A stretch of DNA of 64,000 nucleotides from NCBI GenBank assembly GCA_944739405.2, contig OX123182.2:54377183-54441182 (forward strand). Reading direction: 5' to 3'. The DNA is from Euclidia mi. Its lineage: Eukaryota; Arthropoda; Insecta; Lepidoptera; Erebidae. The position numbers were made by a program, and so were the translations under genes. Below, piece by piece: positions 32,007-42,832 of the stretch. The notes below the pieces were generated by a model. That model was not told where the DNA came from. It saw only the letters and a list, made by a program, of their open reading frames with translations, and made no database searches. Position 1 is the stretch's first letter; each line of letters begins with the position of its first letter.

Positions 32007-33297
32007 CGAGGGTCAAACTGAAAGTTCTTAGAAAATCAAAAACTGATTACATTAGCCAGTTATTAGTTTTATTATATCTTTTCAAAATATTGTCCATTGA
32101 CGTCAATACACCGCTGCATGCGATGGAACCACTGGGAAAAGCACTTTGCCCACTCGTCCTTAGGGGTCTCTTCAATGGCATCGCGATACGCAGCCACCGC
32201 TTCTTCAGCATTCATAAACCGCTTTCCTTTAAGTTTTTCTTTAATTTTTGGAAATAAATAAAAATCACAAGGCGCGAGGTCGGGGCTATACGGCGGGTGA
32301 CCCAGTAATTCAACGTTTGATGTCGCCAAATAGTCGATCGTTCGCTTGGCGGTGTGCGACGAGGCGTTGTCGTGGTGAAGGAGGATCCTACTGCGAGATC
32401 GTTTCTCTCGAACTTTTTCCAAGACAAGTGGCAAACAATTGGTAGTGTACCATTCTGCAGAAACTGTTTTTTGATCCTCTAACACAATTGTTCCGAAATG
32501 ACCTATCCTTCCAAAGAACGAGGCCACCATTTTTTCCCGCACTTCGATCTCTCTTCACTTTAGTTGGCAACTCCTCGAAAGGAAACACCCACTGAGCAGA
32601 TTGTCTTTTGGTTTCAGGATCATAACAGTAAATCCAGCTTTCGTCACCTGTTAGTATGTCGAACACAGCATTTGAGTCACCTCCGTTAAATCTTTCAATC
32701 ATTTTACGGCACCAATCCACACGATGGAGTTTTTGAGCCTTAGTCAAATTATGAGGTATCCACCGGGCGCAAAGCTTCCTGACCGCTAAATGTTCGTGGA
32801 GGATTTTGTGCACTTGACTCATACCGATGCCTAAGCTTGTCCGAATCTGCTGATAGGTCACTCTTTTGTCAGTCTCTATCATACGCCGCACAACACAGAT
32901 GTTATTTTCAGTCGTCGCCGTAGAAGGCCATCCCTCACGTACATCATCAGTGAGATTAGTGCGACCACGTTTAAACTCATTAAACCAGTTGTAAACAGTC
33001 GCACGAGATGGGGCTTCATCGTGAAAGGCCAATCGTAGTCTATCATAACTTTCTTGTTGACTTAAATGACATCGGAAGTCATAAAAAAATCATTGCACGA
33101 AAATTTTCTCGTGTTAAATTCATGTTGACGTGACACAGACAATTTTCAATTTGCCGCCAAATCGTAAACCAAATGACAAATGAATGAAATATATACTCAG
33201 TAATATTGGCAAAGAGTTCTATTTTCAAATTTTAGAATATTTTTTTATTATATTGTTTATAAGTGGCCAGTTCTAAGAACTTTCAGTTTGACCCTCG
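32007..33297 (-). mobile_element. mariner-like element, 1291 bp, perfect 27-bp inverted ends
   Basis: Starts CGAGGGTCAAACTGAAAGTT (27 bases, 32007-32033) and ends with the exact inverse (33271-33297). It is flanked by TA on both sides (32005-32006, 33298-33299). Length and single transposase gene are typical of mariner. The ends are intact, so the copy could be moved by a transposase supplied in trans. Confidence 0.93.
32072..33123 (-). pseudogene. mariner transposase (D,D34D), two frameshifts
   Basis: The predicted start 'MNLTRENFRAMIF' is at 33123. A frameshift in a 7-T run (about 33088) leads to 'YDFRCHLSQQESYDRLRLAF'. Next come an HTH region ('SRATVYNWFNEFKRGRTNLT'), 'RVTYQQIRTSLGIGMSQVHK' and the first catalytic block 'TGDESWIY'. 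A second frameshift in an A run (about 32535) precedes 'KMVASFFGRIGHFGTIV', 'HHDNASSHT' (second Asp) and 'YSPDLAPCDFYLF' (third Asp), which has 34 residues between the last two Asp. It runs to about 350 residues, full family length. Both breaks lie in homopolymers and could be real mutations or assembly errors. Confidence 0.9.
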
Positions 33298-33308
33298 TAA
33301 ACACCAAA

Positions 33309-33517
33309 TCTTAATATATAAAATCCTTGTGTTACTGACTGACTGACAGACACGCTACAGCCGAAACTATTGGGCGCAGGAAGCTGAAATTTGGCATGTA
33401 TGTTCCTTGGGGACCGTAGGGGTGCACTAAGAAGGGATTTCCCGAAATTCCCACGGGATCGGCCAAAACGGGTAAATTTAAAAATAAATGCAGGCCTAGC
33501 TGCTGGCGTCCTCTAGT
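33309..33517 (+). mobile_element. 'GACTGACTGAC' Helitron-like element, copy 5 (complete, 209 bp)
   Basis: Inserted between A (33308) and T (33518). Begins TCTTAATATATAAAATCC, carries 'GTTACTGACTGACTGACAGA', ends GCGTCCTCTAG. The TC...CTAG ends between A and T match Helitron insertion, making this the best-defined copy in the window. Non-coding, non-autonomous. Confidence 0.7.
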
Positions 33518-34130
33518 TATTTAATAATGGTCGATCAACTGTACCTTTTTATCAAGTAATTTTAGCTTGGTTGATTAAAAATATGGAGTTGGGAGCTGAA
33601 GCACCTTTCCATCCCTTGACGTTTGCGTAGATACATGTTTACAATGAAGTACAGTATAGTTACAATGATGGTGCTTCCTTATAACCTTATTTTAAATCAA
33701 TCATATTTATAAGCAGCTGTTGAAATTTGTAATGACGTCTGACTGTGTTAAAATATCACAGATGGCACGGGCAGTAATTTATTTCACAGGCAGCAGCACG
33801 AATTGTCGCTTTATAAGCAACTTGATTGGTAGCGAAATAGCGCAGAGAATAGAATCGATGTCCGTCATACATTAAATGCTAATTGATTTTGTGATTCCGT
33901 TGTAGAATGTTGTGAAACAAAACATTAATAAAAATAGTTGTTATGACTCTTTATGTGTGATGTTTTTACAAAAAGTGGTAAAAAAATACTCTATGGCGAG
34001 GTCGCGGCAACATACGTTAACCGTGATTCCTGTTTGCTGCTGTGGGACTTCGAAGTCCAAAAACAGAAGTCCAAGTCAGAAAACAAAATTAAATCTACAA
34101 CGACGTGTTGTAGGATCGAATACCAAAAAA
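33518..34130. other. No recognisable feature
   Basis: AT-rich spacer between two Helitron-type elements. Nothing identifiable. Confidence 0.4.
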
Positions 34131-35115
34131 TCTTACTAATATTATAAATGTGAAAGTTTGTGAAGATGTATGTATAGATGTATGGATGGATGGATGGATG
34201 TTTGTTACTCTTTCACGCAAAAACTAATGAACAGATTTGGATGAAACTATACAGTAATATAGTTTATACATCAGAATAACACATAGGCTACAAATTATAA
34301 AGATTTTGTATAATGTTGCCATAATATAAAGAAAAGTATCAACTAAGTCGGCAAAAATCCTGAGCTCTGAAAGCTATTTATTGGAATTTTACTCCCTTCC
34401 TGATGACAGATTGATCTGATATTTGGTATACACTCATATTGTCATAAAGATTAAAAGAAAATATTTAAATGATTGTAATTTCAAAATGGCCGCCGATACA
34501 AAATGGCGGATCACATATTACTTCACAACATCCTCAATATGGGTATCAAATGAAAAGGCTTGATTGGTAGAATAGAGCTCACTATGAAAAATCCAAAATA
34601 GCTGCCGCCACAAAATAGCGGATTACTTATTTTCCACAAATACCTCAATATGGGTATCAAATGAAAGGGCTTGATTCGTAGAATAGAGCTCACTATGAAA
34701 AATCCAAGATGGCTTCCGCCACAAAATGGCGGATTACACATTTTCCACAAATACCTCAATATGGGTATCAAATGAAAAGGCATGATTGGTAGAATAGAGC
34801 TTACTATGAAATATCCAAGATGGGCGGCGTCAAAAAATGGCGGATTACTTATTTTCCACAAAAACCTCAATATGGATATCAAATGAAAGGGCTTGATTCG
34901 TAGAATAGAGCTCCTTATGAAAAATCCAAGATGGCCGCCGTCACAAAATGGTGGATTATCTATTTTCCACAAATACCTCAATATGGATATCGAATGACAA
35001 GGCTTTATTGGTAGAAAAGGGCTCACTATGAAAATAGAAAGTATCAACTAACAACAAAACTAAAAACTTGAAAATAAAATTAACTAAAAAAAAAAAATTT
35101 TGGGCGTAGCGTACC
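34131..35115 (+). mobile_element. Helitron, non-autonomous, carrying a 111-bp minisatellite
   Basis: The 5' end TCTTACTAATATTATAAATG after A is the classic lepidopteran Helitron start. It is followed by 'AAAGTTTGTGAAGATG', a GGAT microsatellite (34177-34198) and 'ACGCAAAAACTAATGAACAG', then the tandem array at 34532. The 3' end is set approximately at 'TTTTGGGCGTAGCGTACC' and was not resolved to a CTRR terminus. Confidence 0.7.
34532..35040 (+). repeat. Minisatellite, 111-bp unit, about 4.6 copies
   Basis: CCTCAATATGG recurs at 34532, 34643, 34754, 34865 and 34976, a constant 111-bp spacing. Units contain 'ATCAAATGAAAGGGCTTGAT', 'GAATAGAGCTCACTATGAAA' and 'AAGATGGC(T/C)(G/T)CCG', and differ by scattered substitutions. 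Because 111 is a multiple of three, the reverse strand keeps an artificial 174-codon open frame. Confidence 0.95.
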
Positions 35116-35705
35116 TATCCAGAGTAAACATTATGATAGAAATTTCACTTGCCCAAAGATTTTATATTTGTCAGATGAATACCCCAGATTGATGAGAAGA
35201 TTGGTGCGATCTGGTAGCTAGGAATAACCGAATTACTTTTTAGCTTTTAGTACATAACCTAACTACATCATTTTTATATTGTAAAAAGCCGGTCAAGTGC
35301 GAGTTGGACTCGCGCACCGAGGGTTCCGTACAAACCTGTAGGTATATAAGTAAAAGTTCACCAGTCATAGTTATGGTATTTTTATTGCCAAATGAAATCC
35401 ATAACATTACAGTATAGAAAGATGGAGGAGCATAAATTAAAGAAAAAGGGATCTTTGTCGTTTGTAATTAGTCATCCTTTATTTAATATTAACATATATC
35501 GCTTATTTTATAATATAACTTAAATACCTATACCAGCCTTGCAGCAGCCTTGCAAAAGCCTGCTGATGAATGATGGTAAGATTAGAGTTATTGATTTACA
35601 AAGTTTTTAGTGACTATTAGAAATCTGTTACAAAAATACTTATAAAGTACAAAATAATTAGCAAAAAGGTTTGAAGACTATGTAATTATTTAAAATCTCA
35701 ATCTC

Positions 35706-35792
35706 AATCAGCCTATCGCAGTCCACTGCTGGACATAAGCCTATCCCAACACGCACCACAGCACACGGTCCTCAGCCTTCCGCATCCTATAT
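35706..35792 (+). repeat. Interspersed repeat fragment ('CAGTCCACTGCTGGACATA')
   Basis: Carries 'CGCAGTCCACTGCTGGACAT', then 'CACAGCACACGGTCCTCAGC' and 'CTTCCGCATC'. I recall this as a frequent lepidopteran LINE-derived sequence. Only a short piece is present, just before the tandem array. Confidence 0.5.
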
Positions 35793-35803
35793 CTGGGCTA
35801 TAA

Positions 35804-37390
35804 GACGTTGCTTCATACCAAATTTCAAGATTTTGAGTTCACGGGAAGTACCCTATAGGTTTTGATTCCCTTGCGAGTAGTCGTGAGTTTGAAAATATGA
35901 TTAAATTGCTCTTTCTTTTGATTGCGTAAACATAGAAGTTTGATTTTGTTACAGCCTAATGGTGTTATATACTTGAGTATTTGCCATGAATTTCAATTTA
36001 ATACCTCTACGCGTTCAAGAGCAAGGGGTAGTAACTTTAAATTTATTAAAAATACCTATTTTTTATATGCTGTAACTAAAAATTACGGTTTTCGCAATTT
36101 TTCCTTTATGAGTGATATAAGACGTTGCTTCGTACCAAATTTCAAGATTTTGAGTTCACGGAAAGAACCCTGTAGGTTTTGATTCCCTTGCGAGTAGTCG
36201 TGAGTTTGAAAATATGATTAAATTGCTCTTTCTTTTGATTGCGTAAACATAGAAGTTTGATTTTGTTACAGCCTAACGGCGTTATATACTTGAGTATTTG
36301 CCATGAATTTCAATTTAATACCTCTACGCGTTCAAGAGTAAGGGGTAGTAACCTTAAATTTATTAAAAATATTTTTATTATGTGACGTAACTAAAAATTT
36401 ACGGTTTTCGCAATTTTTCCTTTATAAGTGATATAAGAAGTTGCTTCGTACCAAATTTCAAGATTTTGAGTTCACGGGAAGTACCCTGTAGGTTTTGATT
36501 CCCTTGCGAGTAGTCGTGAGTTTGAAAATATGATTAAATTGCTCTTTCTTTTAATTGCGTAAACATAGAAGTTTGATTTTGTTACAGCCTAACGGCGTTA
36601 TATACTTGAGTACTTGCCATGAATTTCAATTTAATACCTCTAAGCGTTCAAGAGTAAGGAGTAGTAACTTTAAATTTATTAAAAATATTTTTATTATGTG
36701 ATGTAACTAAAAATTTACGGTTTTCGCAATTTTTCCTATGTAAGTGATATAAGACGTTGCTTCGTACCAAATTTCAAGATTTTGAGTTCACGGGAAGTAC
36801 CCTTTCCGCCTTATTACAAAAGATGGACTAAACCTAAATCAAGGTTTAGTACTAAACTTCCCTGCGTAAAATTTATTATACAAGCACTATATACATATTT
36901 TTGGAAAACTATTGTCACTCACATGCGTTAGAATAAATGACGAATAAAAATAAATAAATAATTTCGTCAAAAAGTATTTTTAAACAGTCTCCATCAAGGT
37001 CTAAACCTGGTATTATATTTAGACCTTGTTTTGTAATAAGACCCTTTAGGTTTTGATTCACTTGCGAGTAGGCACGAGTTTGAAAATATGCTTATATTGC
37101 TCTTTCTTTTGATTGCGTTGACATAGAAGCTTGATTTTTTTGCAGCCTAACGGTGTTATATACCTGAGTATTTGATATGAATTTCAATTTAATACCTCTA
37201 CGCATTCAAGAGAAAGGCGTAGTAACTTTAAATTTATTAATTATGTTTTTTTTATATGCTGTAACTAAAAATTGACGGTTTTTGCAATTTTTCTGTTTAT
37301 AAGTGATATAAGACGTTCCTTCGTACCAAATTTCAAGATTCTGAGTGCACGGGAAGAACCCTGTAGGTTTTGATCCCATTGCCAGTTTGA
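35804..37390 (+). repeat. Tandem array, ~316-bp monomers, interrupted by a MITE
   Basis: The landmark GACGTTGCTTC (or variants) occurs at 35804, 36121, 36438, 36753 and 37312, giving steps of 317, 317, 315 and 559. The last step contains a 235-bp insertion plus a 7-bp duplication (242), leaving 317. Each monomer holds 'CCAAATTTCAAGATTTTGAG', 'CCCTTGCGAGTAGTCGTGAG' and 'CGGTTTTCGCAATTTTTC'. Divergence increases toward the right-hand monomer. Confidence 0.92.
36806..37040. mobile_element. MITE, 235 bp, with 7-bp target duplication
   Basis: Flanked by ACCCTTT at 36799-36805 and 37041-37047. Inverted ends share CTTATTACAAAA (left at 36810, right TTTTGTAATAAG at 37029-37040), with 4 extra bases on the left. 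Internal stem-like sequence 'TAAACCTAAATCAAGGTTTA'. Removing it restores the regular monomer. A 7-8 bp duplication suggests hAT-like mobilisation, but the superfamily is unproven. Confidence 0.8.
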
Positions 37391-37576
37391 AAATATGCTG
37401 CAATTTGCAGCATATACGGCTGTATCTTTTGATTGCGTTGGATTAGAAGTGTGATTTTTTTACAGCTCTATGGAACCGTAGATTCGAGTATTTAGTATAA
37501 ATTTCAGTTTGATACCTCCACGCATTCCTGAGAAAAAGGGTCTTGACAGACGGACGGACAACAAAGTGATCCTATA

Positions 37577-37612
37577 AGGGTTCCGTTTTTTCCTTTTGAG
37601 GTACGGAACCCT
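37577..37612 (+). other. Terminal hairpin of the GGTTCCGT element
   Basis: AGGGTTCCGT (37577-37586) pairs perfectly with ACGGAACCCT (37603-37612) around a 16-nt T-rich loop. It marks the right end of the element. Confidence 0.8.
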
Positions 37613-38043
37613 AATAAAACAGTATAAAACCAAAAAAAATGTTTATTATTTATTTTAAATATTATTTTTTTTCAATGCACATTCTAGAGTAGTTATCAAA
37701 TTGTTTTCAAAATTGTTAGATTTATTGCCTTCAGTATTTAATGTAGATTAAATTTGTCTTTTACAGTAAGTAGTTTGGACAAATAGTTAAAAGTTATCAC
37801 GATATATTTGACCTAAGCGCAGCGTCATTAAAAGTGCTTTCTATGGTCTGATTATCTGATATGTATTTTGTGGTACCTAATGCTTTCAGATTTTATTTTC
37901 TGCTATTATATTCAATAGGTATATAAGTTCTTCATAATTCTCTAACTAATCTTTACCTGAAGTTCGATGATTATGAAAACAAAAGCAATTTTTAGTATTA
38001 TCTGTTTATATGTGTGCTACACGGCTAATCTGCAGAGCCCTTT
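37613..38043. other. No recognisable feature
   Basis: AT-rich spacer with nothing identifiable. Confidence 0.4.
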
Positions 38044-38400
38044 GTGAAGAAATTTGACATGACAGAAGCTATTGAAATTAAAAAGTATAAAAACTTCAAT
38101 AGAGAAGATGGGTTTCAACTGTCGAACACCTGGCATCTAGTGGTAGGTCTATGCAAAACCCGTGAAACGAAAAAACTTAAATCACGAGCCGACGCGCGAC
38201 GTAGTGAGTACAGTGTGTTGCGATCGAGTACAGTGTGAGAGTGAAAACGGTAGTAGTGGTTGTGCGCGCAATAAACGAGTAAGAAAGCGGGTAGACCGGT
38301 TCACTTGTTTATAAACATTCATCCACCCCCAATACTTCAGGACATCCGTGAACATGGCGCTTGCAACAGTGCCGAAATATCGGTTACTCAAAACAAAGGT
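38044..38400 (+). pseudogene. Penelope-like element 3' end (endonuclease C-terminal tail plus UTR)
   Basis: Plus-strand frame 'MTEAIEIKKYKNFNREDGFQ', then 'LSNTWHLVV', matches the (R)EAIEI.K...NFNREDG motif found at the very C-terminus of Penelope-like proteins after the GIY-YIG domain. Downstream, 'GGCGCTTGCAACAGTGCCGA', then 'AATATCGG' (about 38357-38385), is a GGCGCTTGCAACAGTGCC stem followed by CGAAA, as in Penelope 3' regions. A related minus-strand fragment lies at 61380-61800. RT and most of the endonuclease are absent. Confidence 0.65.
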
Positions 38401-41127
38401 ACGTGGTATATATACCGTAGGAACAGTAATAAGTTGTATCTGCGAGGCCTTTATTAGCTTCTATTCAAAGTACAATATAATTTCCCAGTATTATGTCGAT
38501 TTCAGGGAATGAAGGTTGCGTATCAATTGTCTTGTCGTAAGATATTAAGATGTTATAGTACATTCCAAATAGCCAAGCTGAAGTGGCAATGGGCAGGGCA
38601 TTTAGCTCGAAGCATTTAGCATTAAATAACAAGTACAGGTAATACGAATAAAACAAATAGATATACCACAATCCATGCTTCTAATCATAGCGGTTCCAGG
38701 TAATAGTCAAACGACCAAAATATATCCGAGTGTATAATTTTATTTGTCGTTGTTTGTAGGTAGCAAACATCGCTGCATGATATAATATCAGTGGAGAATA
38801 ATGTGTGCGATATTAGCATGGAAGATAATAATTTAGAATTTAATCAAATCCAGGTATAAACTACGGTTGTTTATCTTCCTGACCAGTTATTAAAGTTAAT
38901 TAAAGGTAAGCTGCCCGGGTGACAGGATGACCGCGAGTTACAATCTTTATAACTAGATATTTATTACTGCAGTTATTTGTGTGGAAAATAATTGTTTTCT
39001 AGACAAGACTTTTTCTTGTCTTTATATTTGCTGTTTTTATAAACACTATTTTATTATCTATGTTACAATAAATCCCTTGTTACAATAATCGACTTTTTTA
39101 ACCGTCGCGTCGCCAAAAAGTTTCACGTATATTGCATATTTATATGCGTGCTCTATCCCTGTATGAAAAATGTTGAAAAAAATATTGCACCCATTATTAC
39201 TAACATTTTTAAGTTGCCAGATTTTTGTAAGAAATATGATATTTCGTTTTCATAAAATGTTTGCAAATCTGGGAATTTTATGCGCCCGATTGGAAACCTG
39301 GGCCTAGATCGGATGTTAAAAATGTTGCAAAATCTCGTATTACTGATTATGGAGATGACTAAAATGTTGTTTTAAATTTCATTTTTTTACTTCAATAATT
39401 TATAATCTTTTTAAATCGTAATATCTACGCAATGTTTTATCTTCATTATTTACTTAATAAATACCTACGAAATGCCTAATAGTAACTACAGTAGGAAAAC
39501 AATGTCTAGTTAATAATAAAATAGTTACACCACTAATAAATGTCACAAAAGAGATCATTTCGGTACATTGAACATTTCATTAACTAATTTTTCGAGCTTG
39601 AACGTTTTTAGCTTCCGCAGCAAAAGTAACAGTTAGACTGAGTTACCGTGTCGTCTGAATTCAGAGCGCAAAAATTCAGTTTGAACAACATTCTGAAATA
39701 TATTTCACCATTTTTTAGTTGGAAATGCTCCCTGGTTGAAAAACGTAGTTTATAAACGGGAACTAACAAAGTCAAGTGTCTAGTAAGACATAGTTTGAAA
39801 TTCTTATATGATGAAGTTCAAGGCATGATTTCTCTCAACTCTGGGCAAGTTGGAGCCTTTCAAGAACTTATGCGGTAAATCAATGCTCCTTTCTTATTAC
39901 GATGTATTTTACACGTGCTTACTTACTGCCGTCTTGTTTTATTACGTAATTCATTAATCGTTACTCCAATCGGTACCGGGTCGAAAACCTTATGTTTGAA
40001 ATTAAAAAAAAAAATTGTGGGTTCAAAACGGATTTCTTATTATTAATTTTTAAACAAAATGTTTACAAGTAAGTATAATGCTACCTTTAAGGTTGACTAA
40101 CCACGAAAAATAGATGGATGTAGAAGATGAATTGCTAAAAGATTCCTTATTATTGACAGGCTTCTTTTAAGGTTAAGTTGTGTATTTATTTAAATGAACA
40201 GAAAGGAAATTATTTGACAAGTGCCAAGGTAACAGAAATGAACACAAGTTACTTTTTCTGTGTACAAAAAATTATTATAAAATTAAAAAAGGGTTGAAAA
40301 TGGCATACCTACATTTTGGGTAGAAAATGGAAATTATTATTCGTGGGTTGAAAGAGTTGGTTACAAATGGCAATCTTCAACCTTAAGCCTACTCACTAAA
40401 GATTAGGTGAGATCATGGTCAGACTATCGCCAATCTAAAATGGTAAGTATTTAGGTAACGATCCAGCAGTTACCACGTTATCTAAGCAATATTCATGAAT
40501 AACTTTTGAAAAAGTCGTTAAGGCTGTGTTAAAAGCGGCCTTAAATATCTCGCCAATCTTGAAATACCAGGGAAGAACGAAATTGTTCCTAAATACTACG
40601 ATGTTAAAACTTTGGAAGGTAAGGGATAACTGATCTCTTCTTATTTATTTATTTTTATTCAAACAACCCGCTTCGTAAAATTCTTTAGTTTGTATAAGTG
40701 CGCTATATTTCTCCAAACAAAGGCATTAAAGGATTCAGCGGACACATGGATCGTCTTAGGTCATAAAAAATGAGGCTCCACACAATGATTGTGAAATGAA
40801 TATACCTGCGCATTACCTATTACTATGATTATATTTTTATCAAGTAAGTAAAGAATTGTTATTTTCTCGTTATTTCAATTAACCAATGTAACTATTCCCT
40901 TCGCGTAGTAATTTTGCTCCAAAAAACTGTCTAGTGTCTACAACAATACATTTGCAATAATATGAAAACCACAATAAAATAATTCGAATCTCAATTGACT
41001 GAAATACCTTGGTTGACTTAACAAGACACAGATATACCGTTATTGCTAGCTTATGAAGAAAAACACCTGCAAGTGTTGCACCTGCCGATCTACGGACGAG
41101 GCTCTGGCAAACAAAATGTCCCAATAA
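38401..41127. other. Mostly featureless stretch
   Basis: About 2.7 kb of AT-rich DNA. A (T/A)-rich 'TTATTTATTTATTTTTATTC' at 40641-40661 may be a minus-strand LINE tail. No gene recognised. Confidence 0.35.
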
Positions 41128-41245
41128 GCGGCAATAGGCTCGCCACCTATTACGTGGGATCAAAACACTGGCGAAAAGTGGGCGTTTAATATGCCTCTGC
41201 CCACCCCTTCGGGGAAACAGGCGTGAGTCTATGTATGTATGTATG
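41128..41245 (+). mobile_element. tRNA-derived SINE, copy 5 (5'-truncated)
   Basis: Plus-strand 'GCGGCAATAGGCTCGCCACC', then 'TATTACGTGGGATCAAAACA', 'CTGCCCACCCCTTCGGGG' and a tail TATGTATGTATG. It lacks the tRNA head and is nearly the same sub-variant as copy 4. Confidence 0.8.
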
Positions 41246-41779
41246 AAGAAAAATACTGCTCCGATAAACAGTAAATAATATGAAGTTATAAAATAATGTT
41301 TCTTTCTTGCGTGTATTGCTTTGTTCAATAGGTAATAAAATGAGCCACTTATTGATTCTTTATTTTATTTGGCTATGAAATATTCAACGCGAGGCGACGA
41401 AAGACAAATTTGGTAAAATCCTCGAACACTATCGCAGTGGCAACTATGTCGAGACCTTCTTTAATTTGGTCAGATATGGTACAGCTGTGTTAGAGAATAT
41501 CAGTGACAACACCTACCTAATCTGTGGAGTATAATAAAATCATAGAACCCAATTATTATTAAATGAGCGTTTAGTAAATAAAAGCGACAAAATCATGTCA
41601 CTAACAGATCCACTACGCGGCCCTAAAAAAATAATACAGCGGTTAAAAATACTCTAAGCAATTACTTACTAAGTACCTAGTTCATAATGTAGAAGCTCTG
41701 GCAATCTATTTTTGGCAATAACATGATTGCTTAGTTAATTAGCATAATGATTCTTGTTAAAGTAATAATGTGATGGAGA
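41246..41779. other. No recognisable feature
   Basis: AT-rich spacer before LINE remnants. Confidence 0.4.
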
Positions 41780-42355
41780 TGATTTGCAGATTTATACGCA
41801 AGCTGCCTTGAATAGATTAGCTGACGCTTGTACAACGATTGGCACGGACTTGGCGCGAATCCGTGGTTGGACGCAAAAATTTTGACTCACAGTAAATCCG
41901 GACAAAACGCAGCTGATTATTATTGGCAGCCCAAGAATGGTGTTTAAAATTAACTGGTCTGATTTACCAAGCATTAATTTTAATGGAAAAGACTTTCCGT
42001 TTAGTAAAAATGTAAAATATCTTGGTGTTTACATTGATGAAACCATGTCTTGGCGACCTTAGCTACGAGAAACGAGCCGATTTTTTTTGCATCAGCTGGG
42101 TATACGATACGATAGTTACGCAATTTCTTACTAACTGCCACTAAGATTGCGCTTGTACAGCCTTTGCTTCTACCAATCCTTGACTACGCCGATGTCAGCT
42201 ATCTGGACCCCACCGAGGAGCAATTTAACAAACTTGAGCGTCTCCAAAACTTCCGTATAAGATTTATATTTGGGCTACGCAAATATGACCATGTCTCAGA
42301 ATTCCGCAATAATAATTCCGTTATCCGACGGAGACCATCGCTCGAATGACTTAAA
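41780..42355 (+). pseudogene. LINE RT C-terminal fragment, heavily decayed
   Basis: Pieces in shifting frames: 'NPDKTQLIIIGSPRM', 'LPSINFNGKDFPFSKNVKYL', 'GVYIDETMSW' and, later, 'MLLPILDYADVSYLDPTEEQ', 'FNKLERLQNFRIRFIFGLRK', 'YDHVSE'. This matches, segment by segment, the C-terminal half of the better preserved LINE just downstream (for example 'NLRKYDHVSAYRSRLKWLP'). It is a second, older copy of the same family. Confidence 0.8.
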
Positions 42356-42832
42356 AGTTTTTAGGGCATCAAGGTGAGGGCCATCATGCCATTATTATTG
42401 ATGTAATTTATATGATGACTTACTATGGAACACGATGACTGCTTAAGATCAGGCGGCATGGAGACATTTTGATAGGCTACAATAAAAAAAGAGTATTAAT
42501 TTCTAGTATAAAATCTCGTTGTATGGGGCTTTGAATTCCTCGAAGCGTATCTATTTCAAAATGCTACCAACAAACCGTAACTAAATTATTCTACTAACCA
42601 TAATCAATAGTTGCACTCTCAAATTGAAATAAAACATATTATATTTTTATTCCATTATACAAAGAATGTCCAGGACGCGCTGCATATTTATATTTTTTTA
42701 TTTTGTTTCACTTGACATAATATTTATTTCGCATTGTAAAGAGGGTAACTACCTACTGGCGATTTTATTAATAAAACATTAATCAGTTATACTAAGGCGA
42801 GTGATTTTACTTTCATGAATGACAATTCAATA

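Larger units (their letters stand above)
35284..37612 (+). mobile_element. 'GGTTCCGTAC' lepidopteran repeat element with internal tandem array
   Basis: The left end 'GCCGGTCAAGTGCGAGTTGG' runs into 'ACTCGCGCACCGAGGGTTCC' and 'GTAC'. The right end reads 'GACAGACGGACGGACAACAA' and 'AGTGATCCTATAAGGGTTCC' and closes with the hairpin AGGGTTCCGT...ACGGAACCCT, then AATAAAA. These ends are extremely common in lepidopteran genomes. There is no coding sequence. The interior holds a 316-bp tandem array (35804 onward), a LINE/SINE scrap and a MITE. Confidence 0.7.

Noticed and set aside
34523..35047. 174-codon reverse-strand open frame with repeated hydrophobic units
   Set aside because: Created by the 111-bp minisatellite, whose length is a multiple of three; it lies in a non-coding Helitron.
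35804..37390. Regularly spaced repeats resembling a CRISPR array
   Set aside because: Monomers of ~316 bp are contiguous tandem repeats without unique spacers, in a eukaryotic transposon context.
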